The notes: generated by a model not told the origin, from the letters alone. A stretch of 14,797 nt of DNA from an uncultured Angelakisella sp. (GCA_904420255.1 CAJFUT010000269.1:1-14797), one strand, 5' to 3'; counted from the stretch's first letter, positions 6,050-14,794 are shown. A program made the numbers and translations.

Positions 6050-6601
6050 ATGAACCCCACAAACGCCATCGCGGCAAACGCCCGGGCCATCCGGGAGGGA
6101 AAGGGCCTGACCCTGGAGGCCGCCGCCCAGCTCACCGGGGTTTCCAGAAGTATGCTGGCCCAGGTGGAGCGGGGGGAGGTGAACCCCACCATCTCCCTGC
6201 TCTGGAAGATTTCCAACGGCTACCGGGTTTCCTTCACCTCCCTCCTGGAAAGCCCCGGGGAGCCGGTGACGGTGCTGGCCTGCGGCCAGGGGCAGCCCCT
6301 GGAGGAGGACCAGGGCCGCTTTGTCAACTACCCCGTTTTCGCCTTTGACGAAAAGAAGCTTTTTGAAACCTACCGCATCATCATCCAGCCCGGCGGGGAG
6401 CTGGCGGCCCAGCCCCACCTGAAGGGGGCGGAGGAATATATCACCGTTTTCCGGGGGAGGGTGGAAATCCGGGTGGAGGAGGAAACCCACCTGCTGGAAA
6501 CCGGGGATTCCATCCGGTTCCTGGGGGACCTGCCCCATGGCTACCGGAACCCGGGCCGGGAGGAGGCCCACCTGAGCATGATCATCTACTACAACCGCTG
6601 A
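6050..6601 (+). CDS. XRE-family transcriptional regulator with C-terminal cupin domain
   Basis: This 183-residue protein joins an N-terminal helix-turn-helix of the XRE type (about 7-65) to a small cupin sensor domain (about 108-180). The recognition region around VSRSMLAQVERGEVNPTISL (31-50) is typical of this class. The cupin part shows HLKGAEEYITVFRGRVEI (123-140) and a GDSIRF-PHGYRN stretch (152-167). Such proteins commonly bind DNA near their own gene and respond to a small metabolite through the cupin. The ATG at 6050 has a perfect AAGGAGG (6038-6044). A longer in-frame reading back to 5159 crosses the opposite-strand exporter gene and is rejected. It is divergent from the LysE-type exporter, so control of amino-acid export is a reasonable inference. 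The ligand is unknown. Confidence 0.92.
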   Translation: MNPTNAIAANARAIREGKGLTLEAAAQLTGVSRSMLAQVERGEVNPTISLLWKISNGYRVSFTSLLESPGEPVTVLACGQGQPLEEDQGRFVNYPVFAFDEKKLFETYRIIIQPGGELAAQPHLKGAEEYITVFRGRVEIRVEEETHLLETGDSIRFLGDLPHGYRNPGREEAHLSMIIYYNR

Positions 6602-6609
6602 GGACGCGG

Positions 6610-6648
6610 AAGGGCCGGAAGGGGGCGTTCCCCCTTCCGGCCCTTTTT
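6610..6648 (+). terminator. Intrinsic terminator after the XRE-cupin gene
   Basis: A perfect 14-bp GC-rich stem (GGGCCGGAAGGGGG at 6612-6625 with 6630-6643) has a CGTT loop and is followed by TTTTT on the plus strand. It lies nine bases after the stop codon and separates this gene from the convergent glycogen operon. Confidence 0.93.
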
Positions 6649-6667
6649 CTGCCGGCCCGCCCCGGCC

Positions 6668-6916
6668 TCAGCCCTTGAGGCCCCGGGCCTGGCGGTCCAT
6701 ATTCTCCACCACCACGTCGTGGAGCTCCCCCAGGGAGGCGGCGTATTCCAGCACCTTCCAGGGGACGTTGGTGTGAAAGTGAATTTTGATCAGGTCCTCA
6801 TCCCCCACGGCGATGAGGCAGTCCCCGGGGATGTTCTCCAGGATGTAATCGTGGATATCGTCCTCCGAGAGGTCCTCCCCGGCGATGAGGAGCTGGGTGT
6901 CAAAAATGTATTCCAT
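6668..6916 (-). CDS. Stand-alone FakA-middle-domain-like small protein (DAK-family fragment)
   Basis: This 82-residue protein resembles one internal part of FakA, the fatty-acid kinase ATPase subunit often annotated as DAK-family kinase. It matches GDSLVVVGDDDLVKVHVHTNDP-KVLEYA-type sequence through GDCLIAVGDEDLIKIHFHTN (31-50) and PWKVLEYAASLGELHDVVVENM (52-73). The His-X-His pair (H46, H48) that helps bind metal in FakA is kept. The FakA cysteine near the start of this domain appears to be replaced by Ile4. The kinase domain itself is absent, so catalytic activity is unlikely. The ATG has AAGGAGGAG upstream, and the gene lies 10 bases after glgA, at the end of the glycogen operon. I infer a binding or regulatory role. 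It is intact rather than a broken kinase: it has its own start, strong ribosome binding site and normal stop. Confidence 0.75.
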   Translation of the reverse strand: MEYIFDTQLLIAGEDLSEDDIHDYILENIPGDCLIAVGDEDLIKIHFHTNVPWKVLEYAASLGELHDVVVENMDRQARGLKG

Positions 6917-6926
6917 GGCTCCTCCT

Positions 6927-8348
6927 TCAGGCCAGCACCCTGCGGTACATCTCCATGTACTGCTTGGCAGAACTTTCCCAGCTGAAATCGCAGCCCATGG
7001 CGTGGACCACGGCGGCCTTCCAGCCGGCCTTGTCGTGCTCGTAAAGCCCCAGGGCCCGCTGGATGGCCCCCAGCATATCGTGGGCGTTGTAGGTCTTGAA
7101 GGTGTAGCCGTTGCCGTTCTCCCCGCCCAGGTCGATGATGGAATCCCGCAGGCCGCCGGTCTCCCGGACCACCGGGATGGTGCCGTAGCGGAGGGCCACC
7201 ATCTGGGCCAGGCCGCAGGGCTCGCTCTTGGAGGGCATCAGGAGGATATCGCCGCCGGCGTAGAGCTTCCGGGCCAGGTCGGGCACAAAGCCCTGCCAGA
7301 AGGCCATGGCGCCGGGATGGCGCTGGGCCTGCTCCCGGAAGAAGTTCTCATAGATATAGTCCCCGGTGCCCAGCACGGCGAACTGGCAGCCCTGGGCCAT
7401 GATCTCGTCAAAGATATACCGCACCAGGTCCAGGCCCTTCATCCCCACCAGGCGGGAGATCATCACAATAAGGGGCCGGTCGGGGGCGGCCTCCAGCCCC
7501 AGCAGCTCCTGGACCTTCGCCTTGTTCACCGCCTTGCCGGAAAGGCTCCGGGCGGTGTAGTGCTTGTAGATATCCGGGTCGGTCTTGGGGTTGTAGCTGT
7601 CCACGTCGATGCCGTTGAGGATGCCGCAGAGCTTGTAGGACTTCTCCCGGAGGATCTTATCCAGCCCGAAGCCGAACCAGCTGTCCAGGATCTCCTGGGC
7701 GTAGGAGGGGCTGACGGTGCTGATCATGTCGCACTGCTCGATGGCACCCTTCATCATGTTGACGGCGCCGTCGTAGGTGATCATATTGACGGCGTAGTCC
7801 GGCAGGCCGCAGATATCGGTGGCGATCTCCATGCCGTACTTGCCCTGGTACTGGATATTGTGGATGGTGAACACCGTGCGGATGCGGCGGAACTTCTCCA
7901 TCCCCCGGTAAAAAACGTTGAGGAACACCGGCACCATGGCGGTCTGCCAGTCGTTGCAGCTGATGATGTCCGGCTCGTAGTCCATGACGGTGAGCATCTC
8001 CAGCACCGCCTTGGAGAAAAAGACAAACCGCTCGGCGTCATCGTAAAAGCCGTAGATGCCCCCCCGCTTGAAGTAGTATTCGTTATCCAGCAGGTAATAG
8101 GTCACCCCGTCCACCTGGGCGGTGAAAAGGCCGCAGTACTGGTTCCGCCAGGACAGGGGCACATTGAAGTGGGTGACATACTGGAGCTGGGCCCGGAGGG
8201 AATCCTTGATGCCGGAATAGAGGGGCAGCACCACCCGGCACTCGGCCCCCTCCTTCTGGAGGGCCTTGGGAAGGGAGCCCGCCACATCCGCAAGGCCGCC
8301 GGAGGCCACAAACGGCAGGGCCTCGCTTGCCGCGTAGAGAATCTTCAT
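6927..8348 (-). CDS. glgA: Glycogen synthase (GlgA, ADP-glucose type)
   Basis: GlgA adds glucose from ADP-glucose to growing alpha-1,4-glucan in the cytoplasm. The 473-residue length is normal for the GT5 family. The N-terminal nucleotide-sugar motif appears as ASGGLADVAGSLPKAL (15-30); the lysine of the usual KTGGL (Lys15 in E. coli) is an alanine here. Also present are STVSPSYAQEI (210-220), ISRLVGMKGLDL (297-308, with Arg299 and Lys304) and PSKSEPCGLAQMVALRYGT (372-390, Glu376), then VRETGGLRDS. I chose the ATG at 8346-8348 because family members begin MKILYAASE and AAAGGCGG lies at a workable distance. An ATG two codons earlier would sit directly against the ribosome binding site. The gene follows glgD after 52 bases and precedes the FakA-like gene by 10. 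Confidence 0.95.
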   Translation of the reverse strand: MKILYAASEALPFVASGGLADVAGSLPKALQKEGAECRVVLPLYSGIKDSLRAQLQYVTHFNVPLSWRNQYCGLFTAQVDGVTYYLLDNEYYFKRGGIYGFYDDAERFVFFSKAVLEMLTVMDYEPDIISCNDWQTAMVPVFLNVFYRGMEKFRRIRTVFTIHNIQYQGKYGMEIATDICGLPDYAVNMITYDGAVNMMKGAIEQCDMISTVSPSYAQEILDSWFGFGLDKILREKSYKLCGILNGIDVDSYNPKTDPDIYKHYTARSLSGKAVNKAKVQELLGLEAAPDRPLIVMISRLVGMKGLDLVRYIFDEIMAQGCQFAVLGTGDYIYENFFREQAQRHPGAMAFWQGFVPDLARKLYAGGDILLMPSKSEPCGLAQMVALRYGTIPVVRETGGLRDSIIDLGGENGNGYTFKTYNAHDMLGAIQRALGLYEHDKAGWKAAVVHAMGCDFSWESSAKQYMEMYRRVLA

Positions 8349-8400
8349 AACCATCCGCCTTTCTCTCTTTTTCAGTTGGTCCGCGTCCGCCGCTTCCCCG

Positions 8401-9511
8401 TCAGATATGGGACTTTTTCGGGACATAGAGGGGATAGGTGAGGTACCCGGCCAGGCGCCGGCCGTCCCGGATGAGGACGTCCTTGTCCAGGATGACATAT
8501 TCCAGCTGGGCGTTGTCGTCCACCACCGTATCCTGCATGAGGATGGAGTTTCGGACCACCGCCCCCGCTCCCACCTTGACGCCGCGGAAGAGGATGGAGT
8601 TTTCCACCGTCCCCTCGATGATGCAGCCGTCGGCCACCAGGGAATTCTTCACCGAGGAATTGAGGCCGTACTTGGCCGGGGCCTGGTCCCGGATCTTGGT
8701 GAGGACGGGACGGCCGCGGTAGAAAATCTCCTCCCGGACGCCGCCGTCCAGAAGGGCCATGTTGGCGGCGAAGTAATCCACCATATTGTGGATGCGGAAG
8801 AAGCAGCTCTGGGTGGGGCAGCAGTAGACATTCCGGGCCTGGGCCTGCTCCTGGAGGATGTCGTGGATGGAATATTTGCCGTGGTTCACCCCGTCGGCGG
8901 TGAGGCGCAGCAGCAGCTCCTTGTCAAAGACGGCGATGTTCAGGTAGACGTCCTGCTCCCCCTTGGCGTCGGGGTCCAGCACAGCGTCCCGGAGGAAGCC
9001 GTCCTCCCCCACCGACAGCACCACGTTGTCGCCGCCGTGGGAGGCCACGTCATGGCGGCCGTAAAGGAGGGTGATGCCGGCGCCGTTCTGCTGGTGGCAG
9101 GCCAGCAGCGCGGCAAAGTCAATGTTGGCCACCAGGTCGCAGTCGCAGACCAGGACATAGCTGGCCTTGGCGGAACGGATAAAGGCGGAGATGCCGTTGA
9201 GGGCCTCCAGGTTGCCCCGGTAGATGCCGGCGGCGGCCCTGGCGAAGGGGGGCAGGATGGTAAGGCCGCCGATCTTCCGGGCCAGGTCCCACTCCCTGCC
9301 GGAGCCCACATGGTCCATAAGGGAATGGTAATTGCTCTTGGTCACCAGGCCCACATTGCGGATGCCGGCGTTGACCATGTTGGAGAGGGCGAAGTCCACC
9401 AGGCGGTAACGGCCGCCGTAGGGCACCGAGCCCATGGTCCGGGCCATGGTCAGGTCCCCCATCCTGTCGTCATGCATATTGGAGAAGATGATCCCCAGAA
9501 CCTTGTTGCTC

Positions 9512-9519
<8 letters not shown>
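8401..9519 (-). CDS. glgD: Glucose-1-phosphate adenylyltransferase regulatory subunit (GlgD)
   Basis: GlgD is the partner subunit that, in Firmicutes, forms a complex with GlgC and raises ADP-glucose synthesis. This 372-residue protein aligns with GlgC along its nucleotidyltransferase fold and left-handed beta-helix tail, but the nucleotide loop AGGQGSRL of GlgC is replaced by FSNMHDDRM (12-20). The catalytic [10 protein letters not shown] is replaced by [11 protein letters not shown] (125-135). These losses are the hallmark of GlgD rather than a second active enzyme. The C-terminal part shows the expected hexapeptide-like turns ([20 protein letters not shown] and following). The ATG overlaps the end of glgC by eight bases, which fits coupled, stoichiometric synthesis of the two subunits. 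Confidence 0.95.
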
Positions 9520-10735
<1,216 letters not shown>

Positions 10736-10789
10736 AGGTTCTCCCTCCTGTGATGCAGATGATTGATGGAATCGCCATATGCAAAGCCC

Positions 10790-12847
10790 TCAGGGCTTTT
10801 CCGCCTTTTTCCGGGTACTCCGCGCCGCGGCCTTGGGGGCGGGGGCTGCCGCCTCCTTTTCCGCCGCCTTCCTGGCGGCGGCCTTCCCCGCCCTGCCGGC
10901 CGCCTTGGCCTTCCCGGGCGCCTTGGCTCCGCCGCCCTCCGCCGCCTTGGGGGCCCGCTTGGGGCGGGGGCGTCCCACCAGGTAGAGGGTGGTGAGGGGC
11001 GGCACGTCCAGGGTGATGGACTGGTCAAAGCCGTGGCAGGGCTTTTTCCGGTTCACCCGCAGCCGCCCGATCTCCCGGCCGGAGCCCCCGAACCGCGCCT
11101 CGTCGGAGGAGAAGACGGGGGCATAGCTGGCGGCGTCGGGGATGCCCACCACGCAGCCCTCCCAGGTGACGGGGGCGAAGTTGCAGATGACCACGACGCG
11201 GTTCCCCGCGCTGTCGGAACGGATGTAGGAGATCATGTTGCGGTTGGCGTCGTTGGCGTCGATCCACTGGTAGCCGTCCCAGCTGTCCTCGATCTCCCAG
11301 AAGGGGGCGTTGTTTTTGTAGAATTCGTTGAGGGAGCGGACATAGTCCTGCATCCGCCGGTGGCTTTCGTAATCCAGGAGCATCCAGTCCAGCTGCTGCT
11401 GGTAGTTCCACTCGATGAACTGGGCGAACTCGCTGCCCATAAAGAGGAGCTTTTTGCCGGGGCAGCTCATCATGTACCCCAGGAAGGCCCGCATCCCGGC
11501 GAATTTCTGGTCATATTCCCCGGGCATCTTGTTGATGAGGGAGCATTTCCCGTGGACCACCTCGTCGTGGGAGATGGGGAGGATGTAGTTTTCCGAAAAG
11601 GCGTACATCATGCTGAAGGTGAGCTTATCGTGGTTGTAGCTGCGGAAATAGGGGTCGATGGACATATAGGAGAGGACGTCGTTCATCCAGCCCATGTTCC
11701 ACTTGAAATTGAACCCCAGCCCGCCCACGTAGTCGGGCTTGGTGACCATGGGCCAGGCGGTGGATTCCTCCGCGATCATCAGCACATGGGGATGGCCGGT
11801 GAGGACGGCGGAATTGAGCTTTTTCAGGAAGTCCACCGCCTCCAGGTTCTCCTTGCCGCCGTAGATATTGGGGCTCCACTGGCCCTCCTTGCGGTCGTAG
11901 TCCAGGTAGAGCATGGAGGCCACGGCGTCCACCCGGATGCCGTCGATGTGGTACTGCTCCACCCAGAACAGGGCGCTGGAGATAAGGAAGCTCTGGACCT
12001 CGCACCGGCCGTAGTCGAAGACCCGGGTGCCCCAGCCCAGGTGCTCCATCTTCCGGGGGTCGGAATATTCGTAGCAGTAGCCCCCGTCAAATTCGCAGAG
12101 GCCGTTTTCATCCTTGGGGAAATGGGCCGGCACCCAGTCCATGATCACCCCGATGCCCGCCTGATGGAAGCAGTCCACCAGGTACATGAAGTCCTTGGGG
12201 GTGCCGTAGCGGGAGGTGGGGGCGAAGTACCCGGTGACCTGGTAGCCCCAGGAGCCGTCGAAGGGGTACTCGGTGACGGGCATCAGCTCCACATGGGTGT
12301 AGCCCATCTCCTTGACATAGGGGACCAGCTCCTGGGCCAGCTTGCGGTAATCGAAGGGATTGCCGTCGGGGTAGGTGCGCCAGGAGCCCAGGTGGACCTC
12401 GTAGATATTCACCGGGGAGGCGTGGAAATCGGCGCTTTCCCGGCGCTTCATCCACGCCCCGTCGTTCCATTGGTACCCCTCCAGGCGGTAGAGCTTGGAG
12501 GCGTTGCCCGGGCGGGTTTCGGTGTGGAAGGCGTAGGGGTCGGATTTATAGAGGGTGCGACCGTCGGCGGTGGTGATCTGGAACTTGTAGGAATCGTACT
12601 CCTTCACGCCCACCACCCTGCCGTGCCAGAGGCCCTCCTCCGTCACCTTGGTCATGGGGTCGGCGGAGCCGTCCCAGCAGTTGAAATCCCCGGCCACCCC
12701 CACCTTCTGGGCGTGGGGCGCCCAGACCAGGAACTCGGCGGTATCCTCCCCCACCATGTGGGCCCCCAGCAGCTCCTGGGCCTTATAGTTGGTGCCCTGG
12801 TGGAACAGATAGGCGGGAAAATCCCGGTCGTTTTTTTTCCGAGCCAT
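10790..12847 (-). CDS. glgB: 1,4-alpha-glucan branching enzyme (GlgB, GH13) with basic Ala/Lys tail
   Basis: GlgB cuts alpha-1,4 chains and rejoins them as alpha-1,6 branches in glycogen. The 685-residue protein has an N-terminal CBM48 module (about 35-115; EFLVWAPHAQKVGVAGDFN) and a GH13 barrel. Catalytic motifs are complete: DWVPAHF (237-243), GIRVDAVASM (303-312, nucleophile Asp307), IAEEST (358-363, acid/base Glu360) and ISHDEVVHGK (425-434, Asp428). A C-terminal all-beta domain ends near residue 624. The last 61 residues are then low-complexity and strongly basic, about 22 Ala and 19 Lys/Arg, unlike typical GlgB. The start ATG has GGGAGG upstream, and an eight-adenine run covers codons 3-6. 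It is the first gene of the glycogen operon (glgB-glgC-glgD-glgA). Confidence 0.96.
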   Translation of the reverse strand: MARKKNDRDFPAYLFHQGTNYKAQELLGAHMVGEDTAEFLVWAPHAQKVGVAGDFNCWDGSADPMTKVTEEGLWHGRVVGVKEYDSYKFQITTADGRTLYKSDPYAFHTETRPGNASKLYRLEGYQWNDGAWMKRRESADFHASPVNIYEVHLGSWRTYPDGNPFDYRKLAQELVPYVKEMGYTHVELMPVTEYPFDGSWGYQVTGYFAPTSRYGTPKDFMYLVDCFHQAGIGVIMDWVPAHFPKDENGLCEFDGGYCYEYSDPRKMEHLGWGTRVFDYGRCEVQSFLISSALFWVEQYHIDGIRVDAVASMLYLDYDRKEGQWSPNIYGGKENLEAVDFLKKLNSAVLTGHPHVLMIAEESTAWPMVTKPDYVGGLGFNFKWNMGWMNDVLSYMSIDPYFRSYNHDKLTFSMMYAFSENYILPISHDEVVHGKCSLINKMPGEYDQKFAGMRAFLGYMMSCPGKKLLFMGSEFAQFIEWNYQQQLDWMLLDYESHRRMQDYVRSLNEFYKNNAPFWEIEDSWDGYQWIDANDANRNMISYIRSDSAGNRVVVICNFAPVTWEGCVVGIPDAASYAPVFSSDEARFGGSGREIGRLRVNRKKPCHGFDQSITLDVPPLTTLYLVGRPRPKRAPKAAEGGGAKAPGKAKAAGRAGKAAARKAAEKEAAAPAPKAAARSTRKKAEKP

Positions 12848-12870
12848 TGCACATTCCTCCCTTTTTTCTT

Positions 12871-12899
12871 ATTCTACCATCATTTCCCTGCTATTTCAA
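12871..12899 (-). promoter_or_regulatory. Promoter of the glycogen (glg) operon
   Basis: On the minus strand TTGAAA (12894-12899) and TAGAAT (12871-12876) are 17 bases apart, and TGG directly precedes the -10, giving an extended -10 form. The predicted leader is only about 17 bases, just enough to hold the ribosome binding site. Further upstream promoters in the AT-rich stretch 12900-12980 are possible (for example a TTTACA near 12933), but none is as good. Confidence 0.7.
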
Positions 12900-13005
12900 G
12901 GTTTTGTTGTGTAGTTCTTTCATAAACCTTCTGTAAAAGAAATCGAATTTGTGCATATTTTACATTTTATCTTGAGGAAAGTATCCGGTCCCACCAAGAG
13001 GGCGT

Positions 13006-13033
13006 TTGAAGGGGCGGTTCTTTGTGGTATAAT
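13006..13033 (+). promoter_or_regulatory. Candidate promoter for the PHP-mtnN genes, inside repeat copy B
   Basis: On the plus strand TTGAAG (13006-13011) lies 16 bases before a perfect TATAAT (13028-13033), with TGG just before it (extended -10). The -10 is part of the left arm of the palindromic repeat. A start near 13040 would give a leader of about 185 bases containing the second repeat copy. Copy C has its own TGG-TACAAT (13140-13148) but no clear -35. Confidence 0.5.
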
Positions 13034-13106
13034 AGCCCCGTTGAGGCTATTATACCTTTTATTTTAATGCCGTTTTTCTCCCCGGCTGCGCCGGGAACCG
13101 AAAAAC
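13026..13106 (+). repeat. Bipartite palindromic repeat, copy B
   Basis: The first hairpin is a perfect 12-bp inverted repeat, GGTATAATAGCC (13026-13037) and GGCTATTATACC (13045-13056), around the loop CCGTTGA. A T-rich joint (TTTTATTTTAATGCC) follows, then a second hairpin: GTTTTTC and CCCGGC (13072-13086) pair with GCCGGG and GAAAAAC (13090-13106). It is 115 bases from copy C and in the same orientation. Confidence 0.85.
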
Positions 13107-13140
13107 ATGGCAGATTATCCCATTCGCGCTCCGCGCTCAT

Positions 13141-13209
13141 GGTACAATAGCCTCGTTGAGGCTATTATACCTTTATTCTAATGCCCTTTCCCCGCCTTTT
13201 GGGGCGGGG
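13141..13209 (+). repeat. Bipartite palindromic repeat, copy C
   Basis: The first hairpin pairs GGTACAATAGCC (13141-13152) with GGCTATTATACC (13160-13171) around TCGTTGA, with one mismatch. The joint is TTTATTCTAATGCC. The second hairpin pairs CCCCGCC (13190-13196) with GGCGGGG (13203-13209), ending eight bases before the ribosome binding site of the PHP gene. Together with copy B and the glg promoter it accounts for the gene-free stretch 12848-13225. The stretch 12900-13005 is AT-rich and otherwise shows nothing I can name. Confidence 0.85.
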
Positions 13210-13225
13210 ACAAATGGAGGATCTT

Positions 13226-14077
13226 ATGCTGGCGGACCTGCATTTCCACACCTGCTTTTCTGACGGCACCATGACCCCCGAGGAGGCCGCCCGGAAGGGG
13301 GCCGCCCTGGGCTTCGGCATCCTGGCCGCGGCGGACCACAACAGCTGGGAGGGGTGGGAGCGGTTTTCCGCCGCCTGCCGGGGGCTGGGAATCCGGCCCA
13401 TCCGGGGGATGGAGGTGGACTGCACCTACCAGGGCTGGGATATCCACATCCTGGCCTACGGCTTCTCCCCCACCCGGGAGCTCACCGGCCTGGCACTGGA
13501 GAGCCGCCGCCTCCTCCTGCAGATGAGCGACGACCTGATGGAGCGGCTGCTGCCCCTTTATCCCCAGCTGGACTGGGAGGAATACCGGGCCTGGCCCTTC
13601 GACCCCGCCGCCGGGGGCTGGCAGTGCATCCAGTACCTCCTTGCCAAGGGGGTCACCGGCTCCCTGGCCCAGGGGATGTCCCTTTATCCCCAGTACGGCT
13701 GCGACTACGGGCAGTACCCCTTCCCGCCCGCCGGGGAGGTGATCGCCGCCATCCGCCGGGCGGGGGGCGTCCCGGTGCTGGCTCACCCCTGCAACTGGTT
13801 CGACGCGGAAAAGCCCCGGGAGCTGCTGGGCCATTTGGAGGCCCTGGCGGGGATGGGCCTTGGGGGGGTGGAGTGCCATTACCCCGCCAACACCCCGGAG
13901 ATGACCCGCCTCTGCCGGGAATTCTGCCTGGAGCGGGGGCTTCTCATCACCGCAGGCAGCGACGACCACGGGGCCTTCGGCAAAAACCACCACGGGATAG
14001 CATACTACATGGGGGCGGTAAAAGTTGACGAAAAAGACCTGCGGCTGGGAAATCTTCTCCCCGGCGCTGGAAAATAA
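13226..14077 (+). CDS. PHP-domain metal-dependent phosphoesterase
   Basis: This 283-residue protein is a stand-alone PHP domain with a full set of likely metal ligands: DLHFHT (4-9; His6, His8), SDG (Asp13), ADHN (Asp37, His38), GMEVD (Glu63), DIHIL (His74), AHPC (His187), ECH (Glu216, His218) and GSDDHG (245-250; Asp247, His248). Proteins of this length and pattern include nucleoside 3',5'-bisphosphate phosphatases and the 5'-3' exonuclease RNase AM (YciV/TrpH); the exact substrate is not decided by sequence. I chose the ATG at 13226 because GGAGG lies five bases before it and the family starts with this segment. An ATG at 13214 is in frame but has a poorer site. It is 30 bases upstream of the MTA/SAH nucleosidase gene, probably in one transcript. 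Confidence 0.9.
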   Translation: MLADLHFHTCFSDGTMTPEEAARKGAALGFGILAAADHNSWEGWERFSAACRGLGIRPIRGMEVDCTYQGWDIHILAYGFSPTRELTGLALESRRLLLQMSDDLMERLLPLYPQLDWEEYRAWPFDPAAGGWQCIQYLLAKGVTGSLAQGMSLYPQYGCDYGQYPFPPAGEVIAAIRRAGGVPVLAHPCNWFDAEKPRELLGHLEALAGMGLGGVECHYPANTPEMTRLCREFCLERGLLITAGSDDHGAFGKNHHGIAYYMGAVKVDEKDLRLGNLLPGAGK

Positions 14078-14107
14078 AAAAGACAAACAGGGAAAGGGAC
14101 AGAAATC

Positions 14108-14794
14108 ATGAACATCGGCATTCTGTGCGCCACCCGGGAGGAGCTGGAGCCCCTGCTGGAGCGGCTGGAAAACAAAAATACCCAGAGGCGGCTCCACCGG
14201 GATTTCACCACCGGGGAATACGCCGGCCTCACCGTCACCGCCGTCATGGGCGGGGTGGGGAAGGTGAACGCCGCCGTCACCACCCAGGAGCTGATCCAGG
14301 GCTTCGGGGCGGAAAAGATCATTTTCACCGGGGTGGCCGGCGGCCTGGACGACACCCTCCGGGTGGGGGATGTGGTCATCGGGGCGGAGATCCTCCACCA
14401 CGACCTGGACATGACCCTGATGGAAAACGGCCAGTTCCCCGGGATGCCCACCGACTTTTTCCGGGGGGACCCGGAGCTGCTGGACCTCTGCCGGGGGCTG
14501 GGGGAAAACCTGCGGTTCGGGCGCATCGCCACCGGGGAAACCTTTGTCACCGCCCGGGAGCGGGACGGGATCATCCGCCGCTTCCATCCCCAGTGCGTGG
14601 ACATGGAAAGCGCCGCCGCCGCCCAGGTGTGCTGGTTCTTCGGGGTGCCCCTGCTGGTGATCCGCTCCCTTTCGGACAACGCCGACCAGGAGGCGGAGGC
14701 CACCTACGCGGAGAACCTTTCCCACGCCTCGGTTTCCGCCCTGGGGGTGGTCTTCCGGGTATTGGAGGCCCTCGGCCGGAAAAACGCCGGGTAA
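14108..14794 (+). CDS. mtnN: 5'-methylthioadenosine / S-adenosylhomocysteine nucleosidase
   Basis: The enzyme removes adenine from methylthioadenosine, S-adenosylhomocysteine and 5'-deoxyadenosine, clearing by-products of methylation, polyamine and radical-SAM reactions. The 228-residue length matches the family. Visible motifs are MNIGILCATREEL (1-13, Glu12), GGVGKVNAA (48-56), FTGVAGGL (73-80), ATGETFV (141-147), VDMESAAAAQV (164-174, Glu167) and SLSDNAD (187-193, catalytic Asp190). These line up with the E. coli catalytic residues Glu12, Glu174 and Asp197. The ribosome binding site is modest (GGAAAGGGA). It follows the PHP gene after 30 bases. The gene ends three bases before the right edge of the window, so any downstream partner is not visible. 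Confidence 0.95.
   Translation: MNIGILCATREELEPLLERLENKNTQRRLHRDFTTGEYAGLTVTAVMGGVGKVNAAVTTQELIQGFGAEKIIFTGVAGGLDDTLRVGDVVIGAEILHHDLDMTLMENGQFPGMPTDFFRGDPELLDLCRGLGENLRFGRIATGETFVTARERDGIIRRFHPQCVDMESAAAAQVCWFFGVPLLVIRSLSDNADQEAEATYAENLSHASVSALGVVFRVLEALGRKNAG

Noticed and set aside
8349..8498. N-terminal extension of GlgA into the end of glgD
   Set aside because: GlgA proteins begin directly at MKILYAASE; the extra residues have no counterpart in the family and overlap glgD.
10784..10800. Terminator between glgB and glgC
   Set aside because: The stem is only seven pairs with a three-base loop and no U-run; the genes are better read as one operon.
10763..12925. 720-codon open frame on the plus strand opposite glgB, and similar long plus-strand frames opposite glgA, glgC and glgD
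   Set aside because: In GC-rich DNA the opposite strand of a real gene is often open. These products are rich in His, Gly, Val and Gln with no recognisable domain, and the minus-strand genes have clear catalytic motifs and start signals.
13026..13209. CRISPR array
   Set aside because: There are only two tandem copies, they are imperfect palindromes with different flanks, and there is no uniform spacer length or cas gene.
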